Source: Klebsiella pneumoniae (GTDB taxonomy: Bacteria > Myxococcota_A > UBA796 > GCA-2862545). From it: 41,740 nucleotides of DNA. The stretch is taken from positions 1 to 41,740 of the forward strand of contig CAMASI010000032.1 of assembly GCA_945861065.1 (NCBI GenBank), read 5' to 3'. Numbering within the stretch: the stretch's first letter is position 1; each line of letters begins with the position of its first letter. Under the pieces are notes generated by a model. The model saw only the letters and a program-made list of their open reading frames with translations, had not been told where the DNA came from and searched no databases. Made by a program: the position numbers and the translations under genes. Positions 23,821-31,384 of the stretch are shown in pieces.

Positions 23821-24537
23821 ATGGCCCGCTGGCTGCCTTGCCTGTTGTGGATGGCCTGTACGCCTGATGAGGCGCCCATCATCGAGATTTCCACTGGCTC
23901 GGCCGACGCGTGTCTTGGCAACACCGCGGCGGTCGCGCCTCCGGATGTGCCCTTCGTGGTGTACGAGTTTTCGGGTACGATTCAGGAAACGATACCTGGC
24001 GTCACGGACTTCAACCTTGTGGCTTGTGACGGCGCCACGAAACTCCTGCAGGTGCGTGACACAAACCAGACGGACTGGCTGATCGGTTGGACGGTCAAGG
24101 GACAAGCAGGGGACGAGATTGCCCCCACGCCGGACGTGTTGGTCGGGGCCCAAGTGGACGTGCTGTTCCGCGCCAACGACGATGGTAAATCCGCGGGCTT
24201 CGTGGTGGCCGAGATCGACGATGGCCCGCTGGTCGCGGCGATGGATGCGGGTGTGGACACGAATGCGCTGGGCGCGGACGAAGTGCCCGGGGCCACCGTG
24301 TGGTTCGGCGAATGGGTGACCACGGAGGACCTGGAATGCGGTACGGCCCACGGCTACCAGATCGACTTCCAAGGCGACGAGTTGGTATCGGTGGACCCGG
24401 TGGCCGACGCCAAAGTTGTCATCCGAGGCACGACGTTTACGGCCCAGGCGATCTCGGCCTACGAATATGACTCCGAGCCCCTGTGCTCGACAGTCGGCAA
24501 CCAACTGATGTGGACGCTGTTCCGGGACCCTGCGTGA
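23821..24537 (+). CDS. Putative lipoprotein of unknown function
   Basis: A 238-residue protein from ATG 23821, with GGAG eight bases upstream. The leader MARWLPCLLWMAC fits a lipobox at Cys13, with one Arg. The rest is acidic and beta-rich (FVVYEFSGTIQETIPGVTDF, GATVWFGEWVTTEDLECG) with paired cysteines near residues 31, 66 and 177. I do not recognise the family. The stop overlaps the GTG start of the next gene as GTGA, so the two secreted proteins are coupled. Confidence 0.72.
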   Translation: MARWLPCLLWMACTPDEAPIIEISTGSADACLGNTAAVAPPDVPFVVYEFSGTIQETIPGVTDFNLVACDGATKLLQVRDTNQTDWLIGWTVKGQAGDEIAPTPDVLVGAQVDVLFRANDDGKSAGFVVAEIDDGPLVAAMDAGVDTNALGADEVPGATVWFGEWVTTEDLECGTAHGYQIDFQGDELVSVDPVADAKVVIRGTTFTAQAISAYEYDSEPLCSTVGNQLMWTLFRDPA

Positions 24538-25670
24538 TCCTGTTTGCCGCGTGTGCGCCCGCGCCCGTGGTACTGCCCGAGGCACAGCCCGTCGGTCACG
24601 ACACCGGGGACCCGCTAGAGATCCCGTCCGGTTGGACGCTGGTCGTGGACGTCGGCACCGAGGTCGAGGTCGGTCATCCCGTCGCCTCCGCCACCGCACA
24701 AGGAGACGTCGTTGTGGCCTGGCTTGCGGTACAGGGCAGCGAGCGCAGCTTGTGGTTCGCACAAGAGAGAAAGGCCCCATTTCGGGTCGATGACGGAAAT
24801 CCGCCGCCGATCGTCGCATCGGCGCGTGACCCGGGTCTGAGCGTGGTCGGGTCCGATGTAGCGCTGGTGACGGGGTCCTCGGACGGCGTGACCACAACGG
24901 TGGACCTGTGGCGGTGGACGGTGGGGGACATGCCTGTAGAGACGGTCCTGGCGTCCAGCACCGAGGATGACCCGGTCGATCAACCCGAGATCATTCATGA
25001 CGCCGCCGGACGGCTCCTGGTGGCGTGGAAACAAGAAATAGGCCCGACTTCCACGGTTTGGGTCGGTTCCGACCTCACCGGGTTCTTGCCGCAGGCCGTG
25101 ACCGCATTTCCCGGCGCTGCGTGTCCGTGTTGCCCACATTTCTTGCTCCCGCTCGCAGGAGGCGACGTCGCTCTGGCCGTTCGCACCGACGTGGACAATA
25201 CGCGCGAGGTCCACGTGGCACGCGCGGCCGCAGGAACGACGCAGTTTGACCTCGTGGCGCAAGCGACCCACTCGGGTTGGTGGATTCCGGCCTGCCCGTT
25301 TGAGGGCCCAGAGCTGGCGGAACTCGACGAAACGCTGCTTGTGACGTGGTCTGACGGCTCATCGGGCGACTTGGTGGTGTGGACCGGCCGCTCGGAAAAT
25401 GGCGGCGCCAGTTGGTCCGACGACGCTCCGGTCGCCGCGGACGCACCTTGGGACCAGCAGTCGCCTCGGATGTTGGCGGTAGGCTCGGACCTGTGGGTGG
25501 TCACCCACCAGCCCGACGCGGTGTTGTGGCAATCGTCGGACGTCGGTCAGACGTGGACGGAGTTGCAGCTCCCCCTTCCGCTCGCTCGCGTGGCCTTGGT
25601 CGACGTGCAAGGCAAGTTGAAAATCGTTGGGACGGAGTCGGGTCGCCGGGTGTGGATCGGGAATTTGTGA
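24534..25670 (+). CDS. BNR/sialidase-like propeller lipoprotein with CPCC motif
   Basis: A 378-residue protein from GTG 24534, giving MILFAACAPAPVV with a lipobox after only six residues. An upstream TTG-type start at 24483 would give a longer leader but would overlap the previous gene by 55 bases. Repeated blades with Asp-box-like ends are visible (GRSENGGASWSDD, SSDVGQTWTELQLP), predicting a sialidase/BNR-type propeller. The segment AACPCCPHFLLP contains a CPCC cluster typical of a subset of such propellers and could bind metal. Enzymatic activity is not established; the arginine triad of true sialidases is not obvious. Confidence 0.72.
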   Translation: MILFAACAPAPVVLPEAQPVGHDTGDPLEIPSGWTLVVDVGTEVEVGHPVASATAQGDVVVAWLAVQGSERSLWFAQERKAPFRVDDGNPPPIVASARDPGLSVVGSDVALVTGSSDGVTTTVDLWRWTVGDMPVETVLASSTEDDPVDQPEIIHDAAGRLLVAWKQEIGPTSTVWVGSDLTGFLPQAVTAFPGAACPCCPHFLLPLAGGDVALAVRTDVDNTREVHVARAAAGTTQFDLVAQATHSGWWIPACPFEGPELAELDETLLVTWSDGSSGDLVVWTGRSENGGASWSDDAPVAADAPWDQQSPRMLAVGSDLWVVTHQPDAVLWQSSDVGQTWTELQLPLPLARVALVDVQGKLKIVGTESGRRVWIGNL

Positions 25671-25734
25671 AAGAAATTTTCCGCCCGAAAGTCCGGAGCT
25701 TCCTTGCCGTTGAAGGCGCACGGAGGCCAAAACG

Positions 25735-25950
25735 ATGGTCCTGCTCGCCAATACGATGCGGTTGGGTACCGCCTACGCAATCGCACAGATTCTGACGGGC
25801 GTGCAGCTTGGAAGCATGATGGCGTTTGCTGTACTCGCGCTCGGCATCACGCTGGAAGCGTCTGCCATCATTCTTCCCATCGGGCTTGTGATGGTCGCGA
25901 TTCAAACGCGGTGGATCGACAAACTGCTGGTCCGGTTCGCCAAACGCTGA
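25735..25950 (+). CDS. Small two-helix membrane protein
   Basis: A 71-residue protein from ATG 25735, with GGAGG at 25722-25726, eight bases upstream. Two hydrophobic stretches (about 10-33 and 38-57: IAQILTGVQLGSMMAFAVLA and ITLEASAIILPIGLVMVAI) flank a short turn. The C-terminus is basic (DKLLVRFAKR). I do not recognise a family. It is convergent with the AbgT-type gene with only four bases between stop codons. The strong ribosome site and membrane-protein composition support a real gene. Confidence 0.65.
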   Translation: MVLLANTMRLGTAYAIAQILTGVQLGSMMAFAVLALGITLEASAIILPIGLVMVAIQTRWIDKLLVRFAKR

Positions 25951-25954
25951 GGGC

Positions 25955-27388
25955 TCACCACCCCAACGGTAAACCAAGCGCCACGAAACCCCACAGCACC
26001 ACCGTCCATGCGAGTCCAAAGCCGACCGAGTACGGGATCATCGTCCCGATCAGCGTGCCTGCGTCGGCGTCTGGGCTCCAACGCCTGCATGTGGCGAGCA
26101 CGAGCGGGAAGTAAGGCATCAGCGGCGTCACGATGTTTGTGATGCCGTCTCCCACACGAAACGCGGCTTGTACGAGGTCCGGTTGCAGGCCGAGTCGGAT
26201 CCCGACGGGCACCAGGATGGGTGCGAGCAACGCCCACTTGGCGCTCGCCGATGCGATCGTCAGGTTGAGCAGGGCCACGAATCCGATGACACCGAGCAGC
26301 GCTGGGAAACCGCCGACCCCTGCGCCGGACAGCAGGTCGCCGCCTCGGACGGCCAACCAGATTCCGAGCGACGACCGGTCAAACGCGTCGAGGAAAATGG
26401 CGGCGAAAAACGCGAGCACGACGTAGCCGGACAGGGTGCGAACAGCGCCTTCCATGGCCGCAACGACGTCGCGGTGATCGCGAAACAGCCTGGTCGAAAA
26501 GCCATGGACGATTCCCGCTAGGGCTGCAGCGCCGCTCAACAGTGGGACAAGGCCAGCCATGAGGGGCGCCTCTCGTCCGAGCAAGGAATGGGAAGCGTCG
26601 CGCAATGGCGAGGTGGCGGGCAGAGCGGCGGCCAACAACAGCGCTGCGATCAGCACGAGCACGGCGACACCGCGGGTTGGAAAGTGGCTCGTGACGGAAT
26701 CGCCTTCGGGCGCCACCACAACCAAGTGGGCCAACCTGGGCGTGACGAATCGGTCGGTAATCACCCAGCCGACGACGATCAGAACGACAGCACTTGACGC
26801 CGTGAACGCCAAGTTGCCAAGAGGGCCCAGCACATAGGTGGGGTCTACCAAACGGGCCGCCTGTTGGGTCAGACCGGCCAACAGGGGATCGATGGGCCCG
26901 GGAACGAGGTTGGCGCCGAAGCCTCCGGACACACCGGCGAAAGCGGCCGCGATTCCTGCCATGGGGTGGCGTCCCGCTGCGTGAAAGGCGATGGCGGCGA
27001 GCGGAAGCACCACGACGAATCCGGCGTCCGCCGCCACATGACTCAGGATGCCGGCGAGGATGACGGCCGGCGTGAGCCAAGCGGAGGGTGTGGCGCGGAC
27101 AATCGCTCCGAGCATGGCTCCGACCAGGCCAGACCGTTCTGCGACGCCGACCCCGAGCATCGTGACGATGACGACGCCCAACGGCGGAAAACCGGCAAAA
27201 GCTGGCACGACCCGCGCGAGTCCGGTGGCCAGCGCGTCGGGTCGCAACAGCGGAACGACAACGATGGGAAGGCCTGTTCGGGGGTCGAGTGTGTCGGGAT
27301 GCGGTCCTGCGAGCAGCAACGAGGCGGCCGCACACAGGGCCAACGCCACCACGAACAGGACGACGGGGTCCGGCAAGCGTCGGGTCAC
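25955..27388 (-). CDS. AbgT-family transporter
   Basis: A 477-residue integral membrane protein with about eleven hydrophobic segments. The first, VVLFVVALALCAAASLLLAG, follows a short basic start. Family signatures include VVIVTMLGVGVAERSGLVGAM, LSHVAADAGFVVVLPLAA, FAGVSGGFGANLVPGPIDPLLAG and LAPILVPVGI. AbgT proteins import p-aminobenzoyl-glutamate or, in the MtrF/YdaH group, export antimetabolites such as sulfonamides. The direction here cannot be told. GTG 27388 overlaps the upstream sulfatase-like stop as GTGA. Coupling to an alkaline-phosphatase-superfamily lipoprotein is unusual and the link is unclear. Confidence 0.9.
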   Translation of the reverse strand: MTRRLPDPVVLFVVALALCAAASLLLAGPHPDTLDPRTGLPIVVVPLLRPDALATGLARVVPAFAGFPPLGVVIVTMLGVGVAERSGLVGAMLGAIVRATPSAWLTPAVILAGILSHVAADAGFVVVLPLAAIAFHAAGRHPMAGIAAAFAGVSGGFGANLVPGPIDPLLAGLTQQAARLVDPTYVLGPLGNLAFTASSAVVLIVVGWVITDRFVTPRLAHLVVVAPEGDSVTSHFPTRGVAVLVLIAALLLAAALPATSPLRDASHSLLGREAPLMAGLVPLLSGAAALAGIVHGFSTRLFRDHRDVVAAMEGAVRTLSGYVVLAFFAAIFLDAFDRSSLGIWLAVRGGDLLSGAGVGGFPALLGVIGFVALLNLTIASASAKWALLAPILVPVGIRLGLQPDLVQAAFRVGDGITNIVTPLMPYFPLVLATCRRWSPDADAGTLIGTMIPYSVGFGLAWTVVLWGFVALGLPLGW

Positions 27389-29940
27389 GGGGGCCCGTGA
27401 GCCTCGTCGTCGTCCATGTACCCAAGTCCCTGGAGGAGTTCGAGCTCCGAGCTGCCAGCCGCGGCGCGCATGGAGTGGATTCGCGAGACCTCACTCGGGG
27501 GCGGAATATTGACCGTGCCCGGCTCGATTCGGTACGCGCCGGACTGCCCGCGGGCGAACCGGCCGCCGTTTTGGCCCGGATACAGCGCGACGTCTTCGCC
27601 GCCGACGCGAATCGTAGCGGTCGTTTCGTCCGTCGGAGCGTCGAAGCGCACCCAAAGAATACCGTCTTGCGGATTGGTCCCGGGCGTCCAGGTCATCGTC
27701 AACCGGTCCTCCGACAAGGCCACCGTGCCGATCTCGCCCACGGTACGACGGGGCGCTTCGCCCCATTCCTGGTTTGTTGGGTTTTCCAACGCAACTTCGG
27801 GATCGACGACGCCCGCAGAAAGCGCGGGGCTCGGAAACGCAAACACGACCTCCGGTCTCGTGGTTCTCGACGGGGATAAGGACACGAACACGCGCCAACC
27901 CGGTCCCACTTCCATCCGATGTACGGTCGCGAGTTCCCGGCGGAAGGGTTCAAGATCTTTCGCAGTGGACAGGTCGACGGTGGCGCCGGGGTCGGCCTTG
28001 AGGTCGAACAACTCCTCCTGCCCGGTGCCGGTGTGCAGTACGAACAGGTGTTGGCGGCTGATCACGCCCCATCGTTCGTGGCCGTACCGGAGGTGTGCTG
28101 TGCCAATGGCTCGGTCGCTCCAGTCGGTGGGTTGCCCCGTGAGCAGGGGGACCAGCGAGCGGCCGTCCGAAGGCGGCGGATTTGACAGGTGGAGCAGTTC
28201 ATAGAGCGTGGGCGCGATGTCTACAAGGGTGACGGGGGCAGAGATGCGCTGCGGGACGGCGTTCCCGTGGCCCCCTCGCACGAGGAACAACGCGTGGGTC
28301 AGTTCGGGCCAAAGCGCATGGTTGTGCTCGAAGCCCCCATGTTCAAACAGTTCCTCACCGTGATCGCTGTGTAGAACGCTGAGTTTTTGGCCCGGCATGC
28401 GGTCGTGCCGGTCAAACAAACGACCCAACTCAGACGACAGGTAGGCCATCTCGGCGTCGTACAGTTGTTTTAGCTGCCGTTCGCGTTGGGGCGTCATCTC
28501 ACCGCGTTTCATCATGCTCAAGACGCCCGAGCGTGTCGGGTTGGGCGGCATGCTCGGGTCGGGGTCGGTCACGAAGTGCGATTGGAAGGGACCCGGCGCG
28601 TTGTACAACATGTGGGGGTCCATGAAGTGCAGGAACAGGAAGGTGTCGCGGTCCTGGTGCTCGTCGAGCCAGTCCAGTGCTCGTTCGACCTGTTCCTCCG
28701 CTTTGCCATGACCGTCGAACCACCAGGAGTCAAAACCATCATCAAAATCGAATCTGGGCTGCAGATGGATGTTGGCGACGATTGCACCTGTCGCGAATCC
28801 GTTCCTTTGAAACACGGCCCCGACGTTTTCCGCGCCCACGGCTTCCAACGGGTCCCGGCCCGTCGTTGCCGCACGAAAGGAGGGCCGCGTTCGGGGCGCG
28901 GGCGTCCAGGCTTGGTCGAAGATCACGGAAGTCGCGGCAATCGCGTCCAGTTCAGGTGTGACGTCGCCGCTGCCTCCCCAGGCGGCAAGCCGATCGGGCC
29001 GAGTGGTGTCCAGACCGATGACAAGCACGTGCCGGACTGGACCCTTGGATTCGCCCCAAACGGTGGGAGAACCGATGAACGCCCAGTCCAACTCGGGCCT
29101 GCCGTAGGTTCTTGCGCTGAGGCGCAATGTGACGGACTTGCCGGCGTAGTCGGACAGGTCCACACGCCAGCGAGCGAAGTCGGCACCAGGCCGTGGGGTG
29201 CGCTCGCTATCCACCTCGGTGGTTACTCCATCGATCACCACGCTCAGCACGACTTCCGCGCCATCGCTAACAGGGGAGCGAAAGGGCGCAGCTTCGGTGC
29301 CCAACCAGCCCTCAAACTGAACGCCTCCTTCGGGGAGCGTCAGGTCCCACTCGCCGGTCGCGGGTGCAGGAAGCAGCAAGCCGTTGCGCGTCAGACCCTC
29401 GAACGTCAATTGGCCCTTCACGAAGTCTTGGACGTCGTCACCGGAAGCCTTGGCGTCGTGTCGAATGAGGCTCGCGGCGAGGCCAGGCCAACCCAATACG
29501 ACGCTGTCGCGGACTACCTCGTCGCGCCATCGGAGCGAAATCTCGTTCTCTTTGACGCGCCACGTACCGACGCTCTGTTCGCCGGACGTCGGCGGATCAT
29601 AAGGCACGTCCACGCCCGCAACCCGCAGCACCATGTCTCGAGGCGCTGCGCGACGGCCATCGTTGCCGACGTCGATTGGAAGTTTGGCCTGGTAGTTGTG
29701 TTGCGATTCCTTACGCGATGACTTTTCCGTCAACTCCAACACGAGGCCGTCGGACGAAAGGCCCTTGATCACAGCGGCTTCGCCGAAGGTCCATCGGCCT
29801 GGCAACACGGCGAGTGGAAACGTCGGTCCTGCCCCGGTTGTGGACAGCCCGGGATCGACGAAGGCCTCGGGTCGGTCTGGCAGAGGCGGATAGGACCACT
29901 GCCAACAGGCCGGAAGCATTGACAGCAGAAGGACGAGCAT
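27385..29940 (-). CDS. Alkaline-phosphatase-superfamily (sulfatase-like) lipoprotein with Thr nucleophile
   Basis: An 851-residue protein from ATG 29940. The leader MLVLLLSMLPAC predicts a lipoprotein (Cys12). Residues about 40-290 are beta-rich and carbohydrate-binding-like. The catalytic domain starts HVLVIGLDTTRPDRLAAWGG (metal Asp). At the formylglycine position the motif is APRTRPSFRAATTG: Thr351 stands where sulfatases have Cys or Ser. The second metal site is LHSDHGEELFEHGGF, and HFMDPHMLY is also family-like. About 200 residues of extra domain follow. Without Cys or Ser it cannot carry formylglycine, so phosphodiesterase or phosphotransferase chemistry through Thr is a better guess than sulfatase activity. 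It is cotranscribed with the AbgT-type gene. Confidence 0.85.
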   Translation of the reverse strand: MLVLLLSMLPACWQWSYPPLPDRPEAFVDPGLSTTGAGPTFPLAVLPGRWTFGEAAVIKGLSSDGLVLELTEKSSRKESQHNYQAKLPIDVGNDGRRAAPRDMVLRVAGVDVPYDPPTSGEQSVGTWRVKENEISLRWRDEVVRDSVVLGWPGLAASLIRHDAKASGDDVQDFVKGQLTFEGLTRNGLLLPAPATGEWDLTLPEGGVQFEGWLGTEAAPFRSPVSDGAEVVLSVVIDGVTTEVDSERTPRPGADFARWRVDLSDYAGKSVTLRLSARTYGRPELDWAFIGSPTVWGESKGPVRHVLVIGLDTTRPDRLAAWGGSGDVTPELDAIAATSVIFDQAWTPAPRTRPSFRAATTGRDPLEAVGAENVGAVFQRNGFATGAIVANIHLQPRFDFDDGFDSWWFDGHGKAEEQVERALDWLDEHQDRDTFLFLHFMDPHMLYNAPGPFQSHFVTDPDPSMPPNPTRSGVLSMMKRGEMTPQRERQLKQLYDAEMAYLSSELGRLFDRHDRMPGQKLSVLHSDHGEELFEHGGFEHNHALWPELTHALFLVRGGHGNAVPQRISAPVTLVDIAPTLYELLHLSNPPPSDGRSLVPLLTGQPTDWSDRAIGTAHLRYGHERWGVISRQHLFVLHTGTGQEELFDLKADPGATVDLSTAKDLEPFRRELATVHRMEVGPGWRVFVSLSPSRTTRPEVVFAFPSPALSAGVVDPEVALENPTNQEWGEAPRRTVGEIGTVALSEDRLTMTWTPGTNPQDGILWVRFDAPTDETTATIRVGGEDVALYPGQNGGRFARGQSGAYRIEPGTVNIPPPSEVSRIHSMRAAAGSSELELLQGLGYMDDDEAHGPP

Positions 29941-29993
29941 GGCCGGTGCGCATATAAGGCGCCCACGCGGTCAGGGCACCGCCGGGAGGCACC

Positions 29994-30512
29994 GTGAATC
30001 GGGAGACGGCCACTGCGGTGGCGACCTGGACATTTCTGTTGCACGCGAGGGGCGTCCCTAGCGACGTGTTGCCGGTTCGACGCCGCTGTGAGGCGCTGTC
30101 TGAGCTGCGGGACGACACGAAAGTAGCGGACGCTGGCAACGCGCTGATCGACGAGATCGTCACGTTGCTCGACGGTGAAGACGGGGCTTCCATCGAGGCG
30201 GCCGCACGGTTGTTGTTCGGCGATCGTGTAGCCACGGATCTGGGGGCAGGAAGCCGCGAAGAACGCCTGGTGCGCCTGCGAAGGCATCAGTTTGCCGTAG
30301 GATTGCCGTGGATGGCGCGGTTGTGGGAACTCAGGCCCGACGGTGGCGTTTTGCCAGGGTGGCTGGTGATCGACGGTGTCACGGACATGGTGCGCGCGCT
30401 TGATCCCAATCCCTGGAACGACATCGATGAAGAGCGCCGGCTTCCCGTAGGCGACTTCCTCGTGTTGTGGGAGTTGGGTGGCAACGCCGCTGTGTACGTA
30501 GCGAGGGCCTGA
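29994..30512 (+). CDS. Hypothetical protein in the radical-SAM-like operon
   Basis: A 172-residue, apparently cytoplasmic protein from GTG 29994, preceded by GGGAGG. It is not recognised. The N-terminal half is helical (ATAVATWTFLLHARGV, DAGNALIDEIVTLLDGEDG). The C-terminal half (LPGWLVIDGVTDMVRALDPN, RRLPVGDFLVLWELGGN) looks alpha/beta. The stop and the ATG of the next gene share bases as TGATG, so the two products are likely to be made together. It diverges from the sulfatase-like gene across 53 bases. Confidence 0.65.
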   Translation: MNRETATAVATWTFLLHARGVPSDVLPVRRRCEALSELRDDTKVADAGNALIDEIVTLLDGEDGASIEAAARLLFGDRVATDLGAGSREERLVRLRRHQFAVGLPWMARLWELRPDGGVLPGWLVIDGVTDMVRALDPNPWNDIDEERRLPVGDFLVLWELGGNAAVYVARA

Positions 30513-31384
30513 TGTTGCGGTGGACCGCCGCGGGCGCCGTGCTCATGCCTTCGGCTGTACAGATTCGCTGTGGGACGGAAGGACTGGCGGGTCTGGCTGC
30601 GGGCGCGCCTGCGTTGTCCTCCCCAATGTCCGCCGACGACGTCGTGAACAACCTGTCGTGGTTTGTGAATCGTTTGGACCCGCGCCAAACGCGTTGCACG
30701 ACGGCCGTGCTTTCGGACCCGAGCGACGACGTGGACGTGCTTTCGCGCGGGGTCGAAGCGGCGCGGGAGGTCGGGCTGCGTCGACTGACGGTGCATGTTC
30801 CGCCGGAACGGGTACACCTGGCTGCGCGGTTGGGGGCGGATGCGGTGGCCGTCCCCGTGACATCGTTGCACGCCGCGTCGTGGAAGGCATGCACGGTCGA
30901 GTTGACCGCAGTCGTACCACTCGCCCGGGAACGGCTGCCCGAGTTGACCGCGTTGGCGGCGCGCTTCGTGAAGTTGCGGCCCAATCGCGTGGTGTTCCAC
31001 TGGCCTTCGCCGGTACCCGGGGCCGAGCCTCCGCCACGCTACGATGTCCTCGGTGCGCCGCTTCGTGTTGCCGTGGCCGCCTTGGACGCCGCTTCCATCG
31101 CCTGGGGCGTGAAAGGGCTTCCCGCGTGTGCACTTGCGGCGATGGGCATGTCGGCCCCCGAGGCGCATGCCTGGCGGACACACAATCGTTGGTTGGTAGA
31201 TGCCCAACACCAACTCGGCGCTGCGCTGCTGTGGTTTCCCCAGGTGGTTCGCGCCATTCACGTCGACAGTTGCCGTGTGTGCAGGGCTGCGAGCCGCTGT
31301 GACGGGGTTGCCCTTCAGTGGCTTGAAGCGGGACTCGCAGGACCGCTGGAACCGATCGGGGAGGGTGACCATGCCGCGGCTTGA
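30512..31384 (+). CDS. Radical-SAM-like protein lacking the CxxxCxxC cluster motif
   Basis: A 290-residue protein from ATG 30512 (TGATG junction). The layout suggests a TIM-barrel of radical-SAM type: repeating beta-alpha units such as GLRRLTVHVPPERVHLAARL and LTALAARFVKLRPNRVVFHW. The tail AIHVDSCRVCRAASRCDGVA is like the C-terminal auxiliary Cys cluster seen in many radical-SAM maturases (C-x2-C-x5-C). The N-terminal CxxxCxxC that binds the SAM cluster is absent; only isolated Cys residues (IRCGTEG, TRCTTA) occur there. I propose a divergent, cluster-less relative, perhaps a binding partner. The fold assignment is by eye and could be wrong. The stop lies 11 bases past the start of the sigma-54 activator gene. 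Confidence 0.5.
   Translation: MLRWTAAGAVLMPSAVQIRCGTEGLAGLAAGAPALSSPMSADDVVNNLSWFVNRLDPRQTRCTTAVLSDPSDDVDVLSRGVEAAREVGLRRLTVHVPPERVHLAARLGADAVAVPVTSLHAASWKACTVELTAVVPLARERLPELTALAARFVKLRPNRVVFHWPSPVPGAEPPPRYDVLGAPLRVAVAALDAASIAWGVKGLPACALAAMGMSAPEAHAWRTHNRWLVDAQHQLGAALLWFPQVVRAIHVDSCRVCRAASRCDGVALQWLEAGLAGPLEPIGEGDHAAA

Noticed and set aside
24483..24533. Longer start for the BNR-like lipoprotein gene
   Set aside because: It would overlap the upstream gene by 55 bases. The GTGA junction and lipobox favour GTG 24534, though the longer form cannot be fully excluded.
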